A stretch of DNA of 64,000 bases from Actinosynnema pretiosum (GTDB taxonomy: Bacteria; Actinomycetota; Actinomycetes; Mycobacteriales; Pseudonocardiaceae), in assembly GCF_024171695.1 (NCBI RefSeq), contig NZ_JAMTCF010000018.1, forward strand, positions 124,001 to 188,000, in the 5' to 3' direction. Under the pieces are notes generated by a model. It was given only the letters and a program-made list of their open reading frames with translations, had not been told where the DNA came from and did no database searches. Positions 49,813 through 58,231 of the stretch are shown piece by piece. A program made the position numbers and the translations under genes. The stretch's first letter is position 1, and every line of letters begins with the position of its first letter.

Positions 49813-50990
49813 CCACCCCACGCCGCTCCAGGGCAACCTGCAAGCGCCAAAGCGCCTCTGGCCGAACGCCAGCAGCAGCGTTGGCGCTGGTTCCTGCCAG
49901 CCAAAGGCCAACCATCTCGCTGGTGCTGGCTCCCGCCAGCCAAAGGCCTCTTGGCCGGACATCAACCGCCGCGCTGACACTGGCTCCCGCTGGTCAGAGG
50001 CCTTCCGACTGGACGTCAGCCATTGCATTGGCGCTGGCTTCCACCGGCCAAAGCACCTCACGTCGGATGCCAACCATCGCGCTGGTGCAGGCTCCCGCTG
50101 GCCAAAGGTCTTCTGGTCGGACGTCAACCGCCGCGTTGACGCAGGCTCCCGCTGGCCAGAGCGCCTCTCGCTGGACATCTACCGCCGCGCTGGTGTCGGT
50201 TCCCGCTGGCCAAGGGCTTTCTGGCTGGATGCCAACCGCCGTGCTGCCCCAGGCTCCCCAGCAGCCAAAACCCGCTCAGCGGTTGTCGACCTCTGCGCCA
50301 TCAGCGCCGGTTCCCACACGCCAAGGTTCCCCTCGGCGGGTATCCACGTCAGTACTGGTGTCGACCCCACGACGGGCACCATTTCCCACGCCAGTCCCAC
50401 CACCCACGTGGATGTCGGCCCTCACGCCGGCGCGCCGACCACGCAACGCGTTGGCGCGCCAGGTGCCGCCAAGCCAAGTCACCGTCCCGCTGACGTCCCC
50501 AGCCCGCACTTCCGCCCTGTCAACGTCCCCTGCCCGCCCCGCCGAGTCCCCAACTTCCCAGGCCCAGGAACCAATGCCGCCTGCCGCCACCCGGCCGAAG
50601 ACCTCTCTCCACGGCGCTTCAGGTGGCGCTCCGCTCCTCGCGCCCACCGCTCTGCTCTCCGGCACCAGCACCAGCACCGGTGTCGATTCGCTCTTTCAGC
50701 CTGCTCACGAACCGGCGTCCGCACCTCACCGCAGTCGGACACGGCCCCCGCACCCCACCTCTACCTCCGTCATCCCCACCACCCACGAGCCCGTGCCAGG
50801 ACTGCTCACGTCCCGCTTCTTCGCGCCCATCCCTCCCAACCCCACCCCACCCAGGTCCCCGCTGCACGGCCCCCGGTCGTCCGCGCCCGCGTCCCCGCTG
50901 TCGTCCGCGCCGCAGTCAGCACCGTCGCCCGCGCTGCCAACCGCGTCGCCGCTCGCGCCGTCGTCCGCGCCCAGGAAGGCACACCAGTGA
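49809..50990 (+). CDS. repeat-rich open frame wedged between the two ABC genes
   Basis: A stop-free frame of 393 codons. It begins at a GTG whose last bases overlap the first ABC stop (GTGA, 49809-49812) and ends at a TGA overlapping the second ABC start (GTGA, 50987-50990). The predicted protein is low-complexity, Ser/Thr/Pro/Ala-rich, with no fold. Residues about 15-150 repeat an 18-residue unit like [18 protein letters not shown]. Third-position GC is visibly lower than in the neighbouring genes and the minus strand is also open over the repeats, so translation is uncertain. It may be an in-frame insertion that keeps the operon coupled. GTGACCACC occurs at both borders. Confidence 0.4.
   Translation: MTTPRRSRATCKRQSASGRTPAAALALVPASQRPTISLVLAPASQRPLGRTSTAALTLAPAGQRPSDWTSAIALALASTGQSTSRRMPTIALVQAPAGQRSSGRTSTAALTQAPAGQSASRWTSTAALVSVPAGQGLSGWMPTAVLPQAPQQPKPAQRLSTSAPSAPVPTRQGSPRRVSTSVLVSTPRRAPFPTPVPPPTWMSALTPARRPRNALARQVPPSQVTVPLTSPARTSALSTSPARPAESPTSQAQEPMPPAATRPKTSLHGASGGAPLLAPTALLSGTSTSTGVDSLFQPAHEPASAPHRSRTRPPHPTSTSVIPTTHEPVPGLLTSRFFAPIPPNPTPPRSPLHGPRSSAPASPLSSAPQSAPSPALPTASPLAPSSAPRKAHQ
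49846..50270 (+). repeat. 54-bp tandem repeat array (nine copies)
   Basis: Copies anchored on GCCAAAG or its variants start at 49846, 49900, 49939, 49993, 50047, 50101, 50155, 50209 and 50264. The period is 54 bases, with one 39-base unit and a final 55. A typical unit contains GGCTCCCGCTGGCCAAAGG and CGGACGTCAACCGCCGC. The first seven spacings are multiples of three, which keeps the reading frame open. Copies differ at many positions, so the array is old or under relaxed constraint. Confidence 0.85.
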
Positions 50991-52876
50991 CCACCACCCA
51001 ACCCCAGGCGGCCAGGCCGCAGCCGCGTGGACCGATGGGAGGCGGCGGGCCCTTCGGGGGCGGGATGCCGCCGATGGGCAAGGCCCACGACTTCAAGCCG
51101 TCCGCCAAGCGGCTGGTCGGCAGGTTGAGCCCGGAGCGGACGCCGTTCGTCGGGGTCGTCGTGCTCGGCGTGGCCAGCGTCGCGCTGTCCGTCGCCGGGC
51201 CCAAGGTCCTCGGGCACGCCACCGACATCATCTTCGACGGCGTCCTCGCCCGGATGCGCGGCGTTCCCGGCGCGGGCATCGACTTCGCCGCGCTCGGCTC
51301 CGTCCTGTCCTGGGTCCTCGGCCTGTACGTGGCGTCGTCGCTGTTCGGCTACGTCCAGGGCAGGCTGCTCAACGGCGTCGTGCAGCGCGTGGTCTACCGG
51401 CTGCGCGCCGACGTCGAGGACAAGCTGCACCGCCTGCCGCTGCGCTACTTCGACAGCCAACCGCGCGGCGAGCTGCTCTCCCGCGTCACCAACGACATCG
51501 ACAACATCTCCACCACCCTCCAGCAGACCATGAGCCAGCTGCTCGTCTCCGGTCTGACGCTGATCGGCGTGCTGGCGATGATGGTGTCGATCTCCCCGCT
51601 GCTGGCGCTGATCGCACTGGCCCTGATCCCGCTGTCGATCATCATCACCGCGCGCATCCGCAAGCGGTCGCAGGCGCTGTTCGTGGCGCAGTGGAAGCAC
51701 ACCGGCGACCTCAACGCGCACATCGAGGAGGCGTTCAGCGGTCACCAGCTCGTCAAGGTGTTCGGCCGCCAGCGCGAGTCCGAGGAGGAGTTCCGCCGCC
51801 GCAACGACGACCTGCTCGGGTCGGCGCTGGGCGCGCAGTTCATCTCCGGTCTGATCATGCCGCTGATGATGTTCCTGTCGAACGTCGGCTACGTCGCGAT
51901 CGCCGTGGTCGGCGGCCTGCGGGTGACCTCGGGCGCGATGACGCTCGGCGAGGTCCAGGCGTTCATCCAGTACTCCCGCCAGTTCACCCAGCCGCTCACC
52001 CAGGTGGCGGCGATGGCGAACCTGCTCCAGTCCGGCGTCGCCTCCGCCGAGCGGGTGTTCGAGCTGCTCGACGCCGAGGAGCAGGTCCCCGACCCGGTCG
52101 AGGAGCAGCTGCCCGCGACCCGCAGGGGCCGGGTGGAGTTCCACGACGTCAGCTTCTCCTACCTGCCCGAGCAACCGCTGATCAAGCACCTGTCGCTGGT
52201 CGCGGAGCCGGGCAGCACGGTGGCGATCGTCGGCCCGACCGGCGCGGGCAAGACCACGCTGGTCAACCTGGTGATGCGCTTCTACGAGCTGGACGAGGGC
52301 CGCATCACCCTGGACGGCGTGGACATCACCGCGCTCAAGCGCGAGGACCTGCGCTCGCAGATCGGCATGGTGCTCCAGGAGACGTGGCTGTTCGGCGGCA
52401 CGATCCGGCAGAACATCGCCTACGGCAGGCCGGACGCGACCGAGGAGGAGATCCTGACCGCCGCCAGGGCGACCTACGTGGACCGCTTCGTCCGCACCCT
52501 GCCCGACGGCTACGACACCCTGATCGACGAGGAGGGTGGCAACGTCAGCGCGGGCGAGAAGCAGCTGCTGACGATCGCGCGGGCGTTCCTGGCCAACCCG
52601 TCGCTGCTGATCCTGGACGAGGCCACCAGCTCGGTCGACACCCGGACCGAGTCGCTGGTGCAGCACGCGATGGCGGCGCTGCGCTCCTCCAGGACGAGCT
52701 TCGTGATCGCACACCGCCTGTCGACCATCCGCGACGCCGACCTGATCCTGGTGATGGAGGCGGGCCGGATCGTGGAGCAGGGCACGCACGAGGAGCTGAT
52801 CACGAAGGAAGGCGCCTACCACCGGCTGTACTCGGCCCAGTTCGCGGAAGCGGGGGAGAACGAAGAGAAGAGCTGA
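50987..52876 (+). CDS. ABC half-exporter with intact nucleotide site
   Basis: A 629-residue partner subunit. A Gly/Pro-rich cytosolic leader ([19 protein letters not shown]) precedes six transmembrane helices and the NBD. Motifs: Walker [13 protein letters not shown]-loop [12 protein letters not shown], signature [15 protein letters not shown], Walker [14 protein letters not shown] with the catalytic Glu, H-loop [13 protein letters not shown] in place of SGGQ is the usual signature variant of this half. It complements the degenerate site of the 48070 gene. GTG 50987 overlaps the end of the repeat-rich frame. A hairpin follows the stop. Confidence 0.93.
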   Translation: MTTTQPQAARPQPRGPMGGGGPFGGGMPPMGKAHDFKPSAKRLVGRLSPERTPFVGVVVLGVASVALSVAGPKVLGHATDIIFDGVLARMRGVPGAGIDFAALGSVLSWVLGLYVASSLFGYVQGRLLNGVVQRVVYRLRADVEDKLHRLPLRYFDSQPRGELLSRVTNDIDNISTTLQQTMSQLLVSGLTLIGVLAMMVSISPLLALIALALIPLSIIITARIRKRSQALFVAQWKHTGDLNAHIEEAFSGHQLVKVFGRQRESEEEFRRRNDDLLGSALGAQFISGLIMPLMMFLSNVGYVAIAVVGGLRVTSGAMTLGEVQAFIQYSRQFTQPLTQVAAMANLLQSGVASAERVFELLDAEEQVPDPVEEQLPATRRGRVEFHDVSFSYLPEQPLIKHLSLVAEPGSTVAIVGPTGAGKTTLVNLVMRFYELDEGRITLDGVDITALKREDLRSQIGMVLQETWLFGGTIRQNIAYGRPDATEEEILTAARATYVDRFVRTLPDGYDTLIDEEGGNVSAGEKQLLTIARAFLANPSLLILDEATSSVDTRTESLVQHAMAALRSSRTSFVIAHRLSTIRDADLILVMEAGRIVEQGTHEELITKEGAYHRLYSAQFAEAGENEEKS

Positions 52877-52937
52877 GCGCGCCACGACCTGAGCGCATCA
52901 CAACCTGAACGCGGACCGAGTCCGGCCCGGCCGATCA

Positions 52938-52973
52938 CCACAGCGGCGGTGCACCAAGCACCGCCGCCTGTGG
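52938..52973 (+). terminator. hairpin ending the ABC operon
   Basis: CCACAGCGGCGGTGC (52938-52952) pairs with 52958-52973 around ACCAA, with one bulge. The 3' arm merges into the first copy of the 8-bp repeat. Confidence 0.7.
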
Positions 52974-53050
52974 CGGGCTGGCGGGCTGGCGGGCTGGCGG
53001 GCTGGCGGGCTGGCGGGCTGGCGGGCTGGCGGGCTGGCGGGCTGGCGGGG
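52972..53050. repeat. 8-bp tandem repeat GGCGGGCT, nine copies plus a partial
   Basis: Nine perfect GGCGGGCT units run from 52972 to 53043, followed by GGCGGGG. The period is not a multiple of three and the array is intergenic. It begins inside the terminator stem of the ABC operon. Perfect identity suggests recent slippage and likely length variation between strains. Confidence 0.95.
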
Positions 53051-53127
53051 CGCACCCGAGCCGGTTTCGGTTGGTGTGGTCGGGAACCGGGGGGCGGTGG
53101 GAGTCAGGCCGTGGGCAGAACAGGGGT

Positions 53128-53901
53128 TCAGGTCGGGTCCAGGAGGGCCCACACCGCCTTGCCGCCCACGGCGGGGGCGGTGCCCCACTGGCTCGCCGCG
53201 TACGCGACCACGTCCAGGCCGCCGCTCCGGTCCCGGCGCCTGTTCGGCAGGGTGGTGCAGCGGTCCTGGACCGAGATCCTCAGGTGGCCGCCCATCAGGC
53301 GGTCGGTGAACGTCCTGGGGCTGGTCGTGGTGCGGTCGCGCGCGGTCCGGTCCCCGGTGGTGCGGTCGTCCGCGGTGGTCAGGCGCAGCCACAGGTCGGT
53401 TCTCGCGTGCGCGACGGCGTTGTCGGTCAGCGCCGCCGCGATCAGCGCCGCCGCGTCCAGCAGGCCGGTGAGGTCCCAGGCCAGGCACGTGTCGGTCGCG
53501 AACAGCCGCGCGCGCACCGGGCTCACCGGGGTCGGCGGCAGGTGGATGCGCCTGTGGCGGGGTGGGGGCAGGGGAGCGGTGGCGCGCAGGGCGCCCGCCA
53601 GGTCCGGGCTCACCGGCAGGCGTTCGCGGATCCAGTCCGCCACCGGGCGGGGGCTCACCATGGCCAGCGGGATGCCCGGCCACTTGGCCACCCGGTCCGC
53701 CACCTGGCACAGCAGGCCGAGCAGCGCCGGTGAGGCGATCTCGGTCCTGGTCAGGTCGACCACCAGCGCCACCGGGTGATCGGCCGCGACCCGCAGCAGC
53801 GCCTGGCGGAGCGGCGCGGCCGTGGACAGGTCCAGTCTGCCCACCGGGCGCATCAGCGCGGCGCCCGCTGCGTGGGACAGGTGGCAGCGCATGGTCGTCA
53901 A
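53128..53901 (-). CDS. STAS domain fused to a HATPase-like anti-sigma domain
   Basis: A 257-residue protein. Residues 1-95 look like an anti-sigma-antagonist (STAS): AGAALMRPVGRLDLSTAAPL and ALVVDLTRTEIASPALLGLL, with Ser in the place of the phosphorylated Ser. Residues about 125-257 resemble an RsbW-type HATPase_c: the N-box ALTDNAVAHARTDLWLRL, the strand LRISVQDRC, and RSGGLDVVAYAASQWGT. This combines antagonist and kinase halves of a partner-switch module in one chain. TTG 53901 is chosen because GGAGGAGG lies 7 bases upstream; ATG 53892 is the alternative. It lies 103 bases downstream of a sigma-like gene on the same strand. Confidence 0.8.
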   Translation of the reverse strand: MTTMRCHLSHAAGAALMRPVGRLDLSTAAPLRQALLRVAADHPVALVVDLTRTEIASPALLGLLCQVADRVAKWPGIPLAMVSPRPVADWIRERLPVSPDLAGALRATAPLPPPRHRRIHLPPTPVSPVRARLFATDTCLAWDLTGLLDAAALIAAALTDNAVAHARTDLWLRLTTADDRTTGDRTARDRTTTSPRTFTDRLMGGHLRISVQDRCTTLPNRRRDRSGGLDVVAYAASQWGTAPAVGGKAVWALLDPT

Positions 53902-54004
53902 CGGGGAACCTCCTCCGTCTCGCGGATCACCGCGCGCGCCGGTGCGCCCGGTGGTGCGTGCGGCGGTGTGCGTGGTGGCGCGTGCTCGCGGGTCGCCGCG
54001 GGCG

Positions 54005-55144
54005 TCACGGTGTGCTCCCGCGTCTGCGCAGGTGCCTGCGGGCGTGGGTGCGGGCCACGCGCAGCGCGCGGTCCACGTCGGGGACCGTGGAACCGGTGAG
54101 CCGGGCGATCGAGTCCCTGGTGGTCCCGTGCGCGAGCAGCGCCAGCACCCGCAGGTGCCCCACCTCCAACCCGGCCGCGTCCGCCAACGCCCACGCCGCG
54201 TGCAACCGGTCCACCACGTCCTGCGCGTGATCCGGCTGCGGGGCGGGGAGGAGGGTGGCGTTGCGGCAGGCTCGGGCGTGCGCGTGCCGCCTGTGCAGCA
54301 GGGCGGTGCAGCGGCGCCACAGCACCGTGTCCAGCAGGCCGTCGAAACCCTCGCGGTAGAGGCGGGGGAGGGACATGACGGTCACCAGCACGTCGTGCAC
54401 CACGTCGTCGGCCTCGTCGCCCACGCCCAGCCGGATCGCCGCGCCGTGCAGGCGGGAACGCCTGCGCAGGCACAGGTCCCAGGCCTGGGACTCGGTGAGC
54501 AGGGCCGGATCGTCCACCGGTGGGGTGGCTGCGGCTCGTGGGGGAGTGCGTGGGGCGGGGACGGGTGCGATCGGGGGAGGCGGCGTGGTGGGGAAGGACC
54601 AGGGCGGGGCGGGGGGAGCGGGTGCTGGGCCGAGGTCGGGCAGTTCGAGTGCGGCTGTTGCGGTGAAGCGGGTTTCGGAAAGCGCTTTCCCCTGGGGGGT
54701 TGCGGTGCTCGGCCAACTGGCGGCACCGGGAGACGAGGAGCCTGGGGCGGGGGAGGGTAATCGGGCCTCGGGGAGCGTCGGGGAGGTGGGCATTCCCTCG
54801 GGACCTCCGGGTGTCGGGGCGCTTGGGCATGACGGAGGCGCCTGGGCGGCCGGTGTGCGGGGCGGAGGTGCTGGCTCGGGAGGTGCTGGTTCGGCCGGTG
54901 CCTGCGCAGTCGGTGCGCGTGATGGAGGCGCCAGCCTGGGAGGTGCCTGCGCAGTCGGTGCGCGTGACAGGGACGTCGGCTCGGGAGGTGCCGGTTCTGG
55001 AGGTGTCAGCTCAGCGGGTGCGCGTGGTGGGGGCGGAGGTGTTCGCCCTGCCGGTGGGAGCGGCGGAGATGTCGGGACGGGCCTGGGGTTGCGCTGTGGA
55101 TTCGCGTCCCCTCTCACCGCGCACCCCGCATGATCAACCGACAT
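54005..55144 (-). CDS. sigma-70-like factor with long proline-rich N-terminal region
   Basis: A protein of 379 residues from ATG 55144. The first ~215 are low-complexity Pro/Ala/Ser (PPEPAPPEPTS, QAPPRLAPPSRAPTAQAP). The C-terminal ~160 have the order of an ECF/SigJ-like factor: region 2 (LTESQAWDLCLRRRSRLHGA, GVGDEADDVVHDVLVTVMS, LDTVLWRRCTALLHRRHAHA) and region 4 (GLEVGHLRVLALLAHGTTRD, IARLTGSTVPDVDRALRVAR). The start is uncertain because the Pro-rich part is not conserved; the true start may lie inside it. It precedes the STAS/HATPase gene on the same strand, so the two may form a partner-switching pair. Confidence 0.72.
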   Translation of the reverse strand: MSVDHAGCAVRGDANPQRNPRPVPTSPPLPPAGRTPPPPPRAPAELTPPEPAPPEPTSLSRAPTAQAPPRLAPPSRAPTAQAPAEPAPPEPAPPPRTPAAQAPPSCPSAPTPGGPEGMPTSPTLPEARLPSPAPGSSSPGAASWPSTATPQGKALSETRFTATAALELPDLGPAPAPPAPPWSFPTTPPPPIAPVPAPRTPPRAAATPPVDDPALLTESQAWDLCLRRRSRLHGAAIRLGVGDEADDVVHDVLVTVMSLPRLYREGFDGLLDTVLWRRCTALLHRRHAHARACRNATLLPAPQPDHAQDVVDRLHAAWALADAAGLEVGHLRVLALLAHGTTRDSIARLTGSTVPDVDRALRVARTHARRHLRRRGSTP

Positions 55145-55377
55145 CTCCGCGTTCGCGCGAGGTGGGAGGCCACGCACCCCCTGCCTCGCGCTCGGCCCCA
55201 TCCGGGCAAGTGCCAGGGTTCACGAGGTGTGCGGTCCCTGGCCAGGGTTGCATTTGCCGAGGGGTGCTGTGTCGGCACGATCGGGTGAACTTTGGCCTGC
55301 GGCGACAGGGTCCGGGTGCGCTGGGAGGTCGGGTTCGGCGTGGCGGTTGTGCTGCCTCGGCCTGCGCTTGACAGCGG

Positions 55378-55419
55378 GGGCGGGGCGCTCAAGGCGGTCG
55401 AGCCTTGAGCGCCCCGCCC
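55378..55419 (-). terminator. perfect 18-bp hairpin
   Basis: GGGCGGGGCGCTCAAGGC (55378-55395) pairs fully with 55402-55419 around GGTCGA, just downstream of the 801-residue protein gene. Confidence 0.88.
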
Positions 55420-55421
55420 AG

Positions 55422-57827
55422 TCACCGGGAGGAGCGCTCCAGCAGCCAGTGCTCCCCGGTCGTCCAGCCGAGCAGCCTCCGGCCGCCGTTCGGGGTGGTG
55501 CCGTCCTCGGTGAAGCGGCCTCCGGCCAGCACGTGCTCCAGGCCCGCCACGGCGGGCTCGAAGCGGGCGGAGCGGTCGTGCTCGGACAGGCGTTCGCGCA
55601 GGCCCGCGATCAGCGCGCCGCGCTCCCGCTCGTCGCAGTACCCGAGCAGGAACACCGCCTGCCGCCACGCGTAGGCCACGTTCTTCACCAGCAGCAACCC
55701 CGCGTGCCACCCCGCCACCGGCTGGGCGAGCCTGCGCGCGATCCAGGCGAACACCTCGCCCACCGCCTCGGGCGCGATCCGGCGCAGCCGCCCGCCCAGA
55801 CCGAGGCCGTCGACGAGCACCGCCAGGTTGTGCGTGGTCAGCACCTGGCTCTGCTCCAGCACCATCCCCCTCTCGGCCACCCACGACCCGCCCGAGGAAC
55901 CGGTGGTCGCCCCAGCCTTCGCGCGCCGCCCGCACTCCGCGCCGAACCACTCCGCGGTGCGCCTGCCCGACCGGGACCCGCGCTCCGGCACGAGCGGCGC
56001 GGGCTCGGTCAGGTCGTAGTACGCCGCGTACGGCGTGCCGCGCGTGACCCGGTGCGCGACGACGGCCGCGTGGTGCCACTTCTCGGTGAACCTGCCCATG
56101 AAGATGTCCGCCGCGATCTCCTCCACCAGCGGCAGCCGCACCTGCGCCTGCCCGGCCAGCGCCGCGAACTCGGACACCAGCGGGTTCGGGGTGATCGTGT
56201 GCGGGAACGCCGTCAGCGCCAGCAGCGCGGTCTGCTCCAGCGCCTCGCGCGCCGCCCGCGCCGCGTCCGGCTCCGCCGAGCGGAACACGTCCAGCGCCGC
56301 CACCCACGGCAGCTCCTCGAACCGCACCTGCGACGCCAGGTCCACCAGCAGCAGCGACCTGCGCCGCCGGAACGCCCCGTACGCCTGCTCCCGCAGCGCC
56401 CCGGCGACCGGGTCGGCGAGCCCGGCCGCGAGCAGCCGCGCGGTCACCTGCGGCAGCACCTCGGCCAGTACCTCGCCGGACGGCACGACCCCGCGCCGCA
56501 CCAGCTCGGCCACGGGGGCCTCCAGCGCGAGGTCGAGCCTGGCCAGCAGGTGCTCGGGGAAGTCGCTGCCCTCGGGCAGGCCCTCACCTGGGCGGGCCGG
56601 ACCGGACACCGCGTCCGAGCGCGGCAGGCCACCGTCCTGGTCGAGCCCGGACAGGCGCTCGGCCAGCACCGCCGCGAACGCCGCGTGCGTGGGCAGGGCG
56701 ACCACCGCGGCCTGCTCGGCGCGCAGCTCGGCGTGCCGGGAACCCCGGCGGGTCAGCGCGTTCGCGAGCGCCCGCCGCACCCAGCCGATCTCGCGCGCGG
56801 TCAGCGCCGCGCTGGAACCGACCGCACCGGAACCGACCACGCTGGAACCGACCGCGCCCGAAGCCTTCGACCCCAGTGCGCGTGAGCGGACCACCCGAGC
56901 CCGGCCACCGCCGGAACCGGCCGCGCCGACCGCGTCGACCACGTCGCCCGCCGCGCCGCACCGCGCCAGCGCCGAGCGCAGCCGGGTGAAGTTGCTCCTG
57001 GGGTGCGCGTGCCGCCCGGTCCGCTCCCCGGCCCGCGCCGCCGCCGCGAACCACGCCGCGCGACGCTCGGCCCAGTCCTGCGGCCACACCTGGCACGGCC
57101 ACCCGCCGCGCACCGCGCCGTGCTCGTCCAAGCCGGGCAGCTCGCCCTCGACGGTGGACGCCCACAGGTCGACCAGCTCGTCGTGCAGCGGGTTCCACAC
57201 GCCGAGCGTGGCCCGCATCGTCTCGACCTGCGCGGGCACCGCGACCCGCCGCAGCCCGTCCGCCACCGCCGACACCGGCAGCCGCCGCACGACCGTCCCG
57301 GTCAGGGCGGACCGCGCCGCGCGCCGGGGCGCGAACCGCAGCCGGTGCAGCCACGGGGTGATCTCGTCGAGCAGCTCGACCGCAGCGTCGACCCGCCCGG
57401 CGGCCAGCAGCACCACCACGGCCGGGATCGCCGCCTCCTCGGGCGTCTCCACCCGGTACTCGCCGGACGCCAGCAGCTCCAGCAGCGCGGCCCCGCCCTC
57501 GTCGCCGAGGTGCCACCAGTTCAGCCGCTCCCGGTCGGTGCGGCCCGGCGCGTCGTCGGGCAGCAGCGCCAGCAGCTCCACCTCGTCGTCGTCCAGCTCG
57601 GCGGTCTCGGCGAGCAGCCGCCCGGTGGCGAACCCGCCGTGCGCGACCTCCAGGGTCACCCACGGCGGCGTCCCGGACACGGGCGTGCGGCTGCCGACGG
57701 ACAGCGAGCCGTCGGCGACGCCCCTGAGCACGTCCCCCCACTGCCGGGTCCGCTTCGCGGAGGCCGAGTCGAGCGCGCGCAGCAGCTGCGCGAACGCGTA
57801 GGAGGTGGAGGCGGTGTGCTCGGACAT
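55422..57827 (-). CDS. 801-residue protein of unknown function
   Basis: I do not recognise this protein. It is soluble, rich in Ala/Arg/Leu and mainly helical. Conspicuous blocks: LNWWHLGDEGGAALLELLAS, FTRLRSALARCGAAGDVVD, EIGWVRRALANALTRRGSRH, FPHTITPNPLVSEFAALAG, FTEKWHHAAVVAHRVTRGTP, QVLTTHNLAVLVDGLGLGG and GWHAGLLLVKNVAYAWRQAV. A low-complexity Gly/Ser/Val linker sits near residues 313-340. There are no NTPase, nuclease or protease motifs. ATG 57827 has CGGAG 8 bases upstream. Two atypical tRNA-like genes lie on the same strand 98-275 bases upstream, so co-transcription with them is possible. Confidence 0.85.
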   Translation of the reverse strand: MSEHTASTSYAFAQLLRALDSASAKRTRQWGDVLRGVADGSLSVGSRTPVSGTPPWVTLEVAHGGFATGRLLAETAELDDDEVELLALLPDDAPGRTDRERLNWWHLGDEGGAALLELLASGEYRVETPEEAAIPAVVVLLAAGRVDAAVELLDEITPWLHRLRFAPRRAARSALTGTVVRRLPVSAVADGLRRVAVPAQVETMRATLGVWNPLHDELVDLWASTVEGELPGLDEHGAVRGGWPCQVWPQDWAERRAAWFAAAARAGERTGRHAHPRSNFTRLRSALARCGAAGDVVDAVGAAGSGGGRARVVRSRALGSKASGAVGSSVVGSGAVGSSAALTAREIGWVRRALANALTRRGSRHAELRAEQAAVVALPTHAAFAAVLAERLSGLDQDGGLPRSDAVSGPARPGEGLPEGSDFPEHLLARLDLALEAPVAELVRRGVVPSGEVLAEVLPQVTARLLAAGLADPVAGALREQAYGAFRRRRSLLLVDLASQVRFEELPWVAALDVFRSAEPDAARAAREALEQTALLALTAFPHTITPNPLVSEFAALAGQAQVRLPLVEEIAADIFMGRFTEKWHHAAVVAHRVTRGTPYAAYYDLTEPAPLVPERGSRSGRRTAEWFGAECGRRAKAGATTGSSGGSWVAERGMVLEQSQVLTTHNLAVLVDGLGLGGRLRRIAPEAVGEVFAWIARRLAQPVAGWHAGLLLVKNVAYAWRQAVFLLGYCDERERGALIAGLRERLSEHDRSARFEPAVAGLEHVLAGGRFTEDGTTPNGGRRLLGWTTGEHWLLERSSR

Positions 57828-57924
57828 GGCTGTGCTCCGGTGGGGAAGTCGCTCCTGGACGTGCGGGGCGCGGCCCCGGACGACGCCGGGGCCGCGCGAC
57901 GAGAGGACGAGCGCGGTGAGGAGG

Positions 57925-57996
57925 ACGTGGAGGCCGGGCTCGAACCGGCACCCTCCCGGTAACAGCCGGGCGATCTGCCGCTTGATCTACTCCACG
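57925..57996 (-). tRNA. atypical tRNA-Asn(GUU)-like gene, possibly non-functional
   Basis: It folds as a cloverleaf of 72 bases: acceptor CGTGGAG/CTCCACG (perfect 7 bp), D arm GATC/GATC, anticodon stem CCCGG/CCGGG, T arm GCCGG-TTCGAGC-CCGGC. The anticodon loop is CTGTTA, one base shorter than normal, with GTT as anticodon. C1-G72 and a T at the discriminator position are unusual, and CCA is not encoded. It is either a decayed tRNA or a tRNA-like RNA with another role. Confidence 0.65.
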
Positions 57997-58029
57997 GCGC
58001 CCCGCGCTCGCGGGACGGGCCCGCTCTCG

Positions 58030-58102
58030 ACATGGAGGCGGGAATCGAACCCGCGCCCACCCGGTCCAGAGCCGGGTGCTCTTCCAGCTGAGCTACTCCA
58101 CG
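58030..58102 (-). tRNA. atypical tRNA-Gln(CUG)-like gene
   Basis: A 73-base cloverleaf: acceptor CGTGGAG/CTCCATG (one G-U pair), D arm GCTC/GAGC, anticodon stem CCCGG/CCGGG with a normal 7-base loop CTCTGGA (anticodon CTG), T arm GCGGG-TTCGATT-CCCGC. Like its neighbour it begins with C1, has T as discriminator and encodes no CCA. Its 5' acceptor strand is identical to that of the Asn-like gene 33 bases downstream, although the anticodons differ. Confidence 0.72.
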
Positions 58103-58185
58103 GTGGACGGAGCCTCACGACTCCGTCCACAGCAGACCATAAAGCCCTCACCCGTTCGTGTCTCCCGGTTTTCCCCCGAACGCGA

Positions 58186-58219
58186 CGGCGCGCCCCCGCG
58201 CTGGAGCGGGGGCGCGCCG
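58186..58219 (-). terminator. hairpin terminator of the GH43 gene
   Basis: CGGCGCGCCCCCGC (58186-58199) pairs perfectly with 58206-58219 around GCTGGA, 12 bases after the GH43 stop on the minus strand. Confidence 0.85.
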
Positions 58220-58231
58220 GGTGGGGCCGGA

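Noticed and set aside
49792-50403. Minus-strand frames over the 54-bp repeat region
   Set aside because: They are open only because the repeat period is a multiple of three; no start signals, and they oppose the operon.
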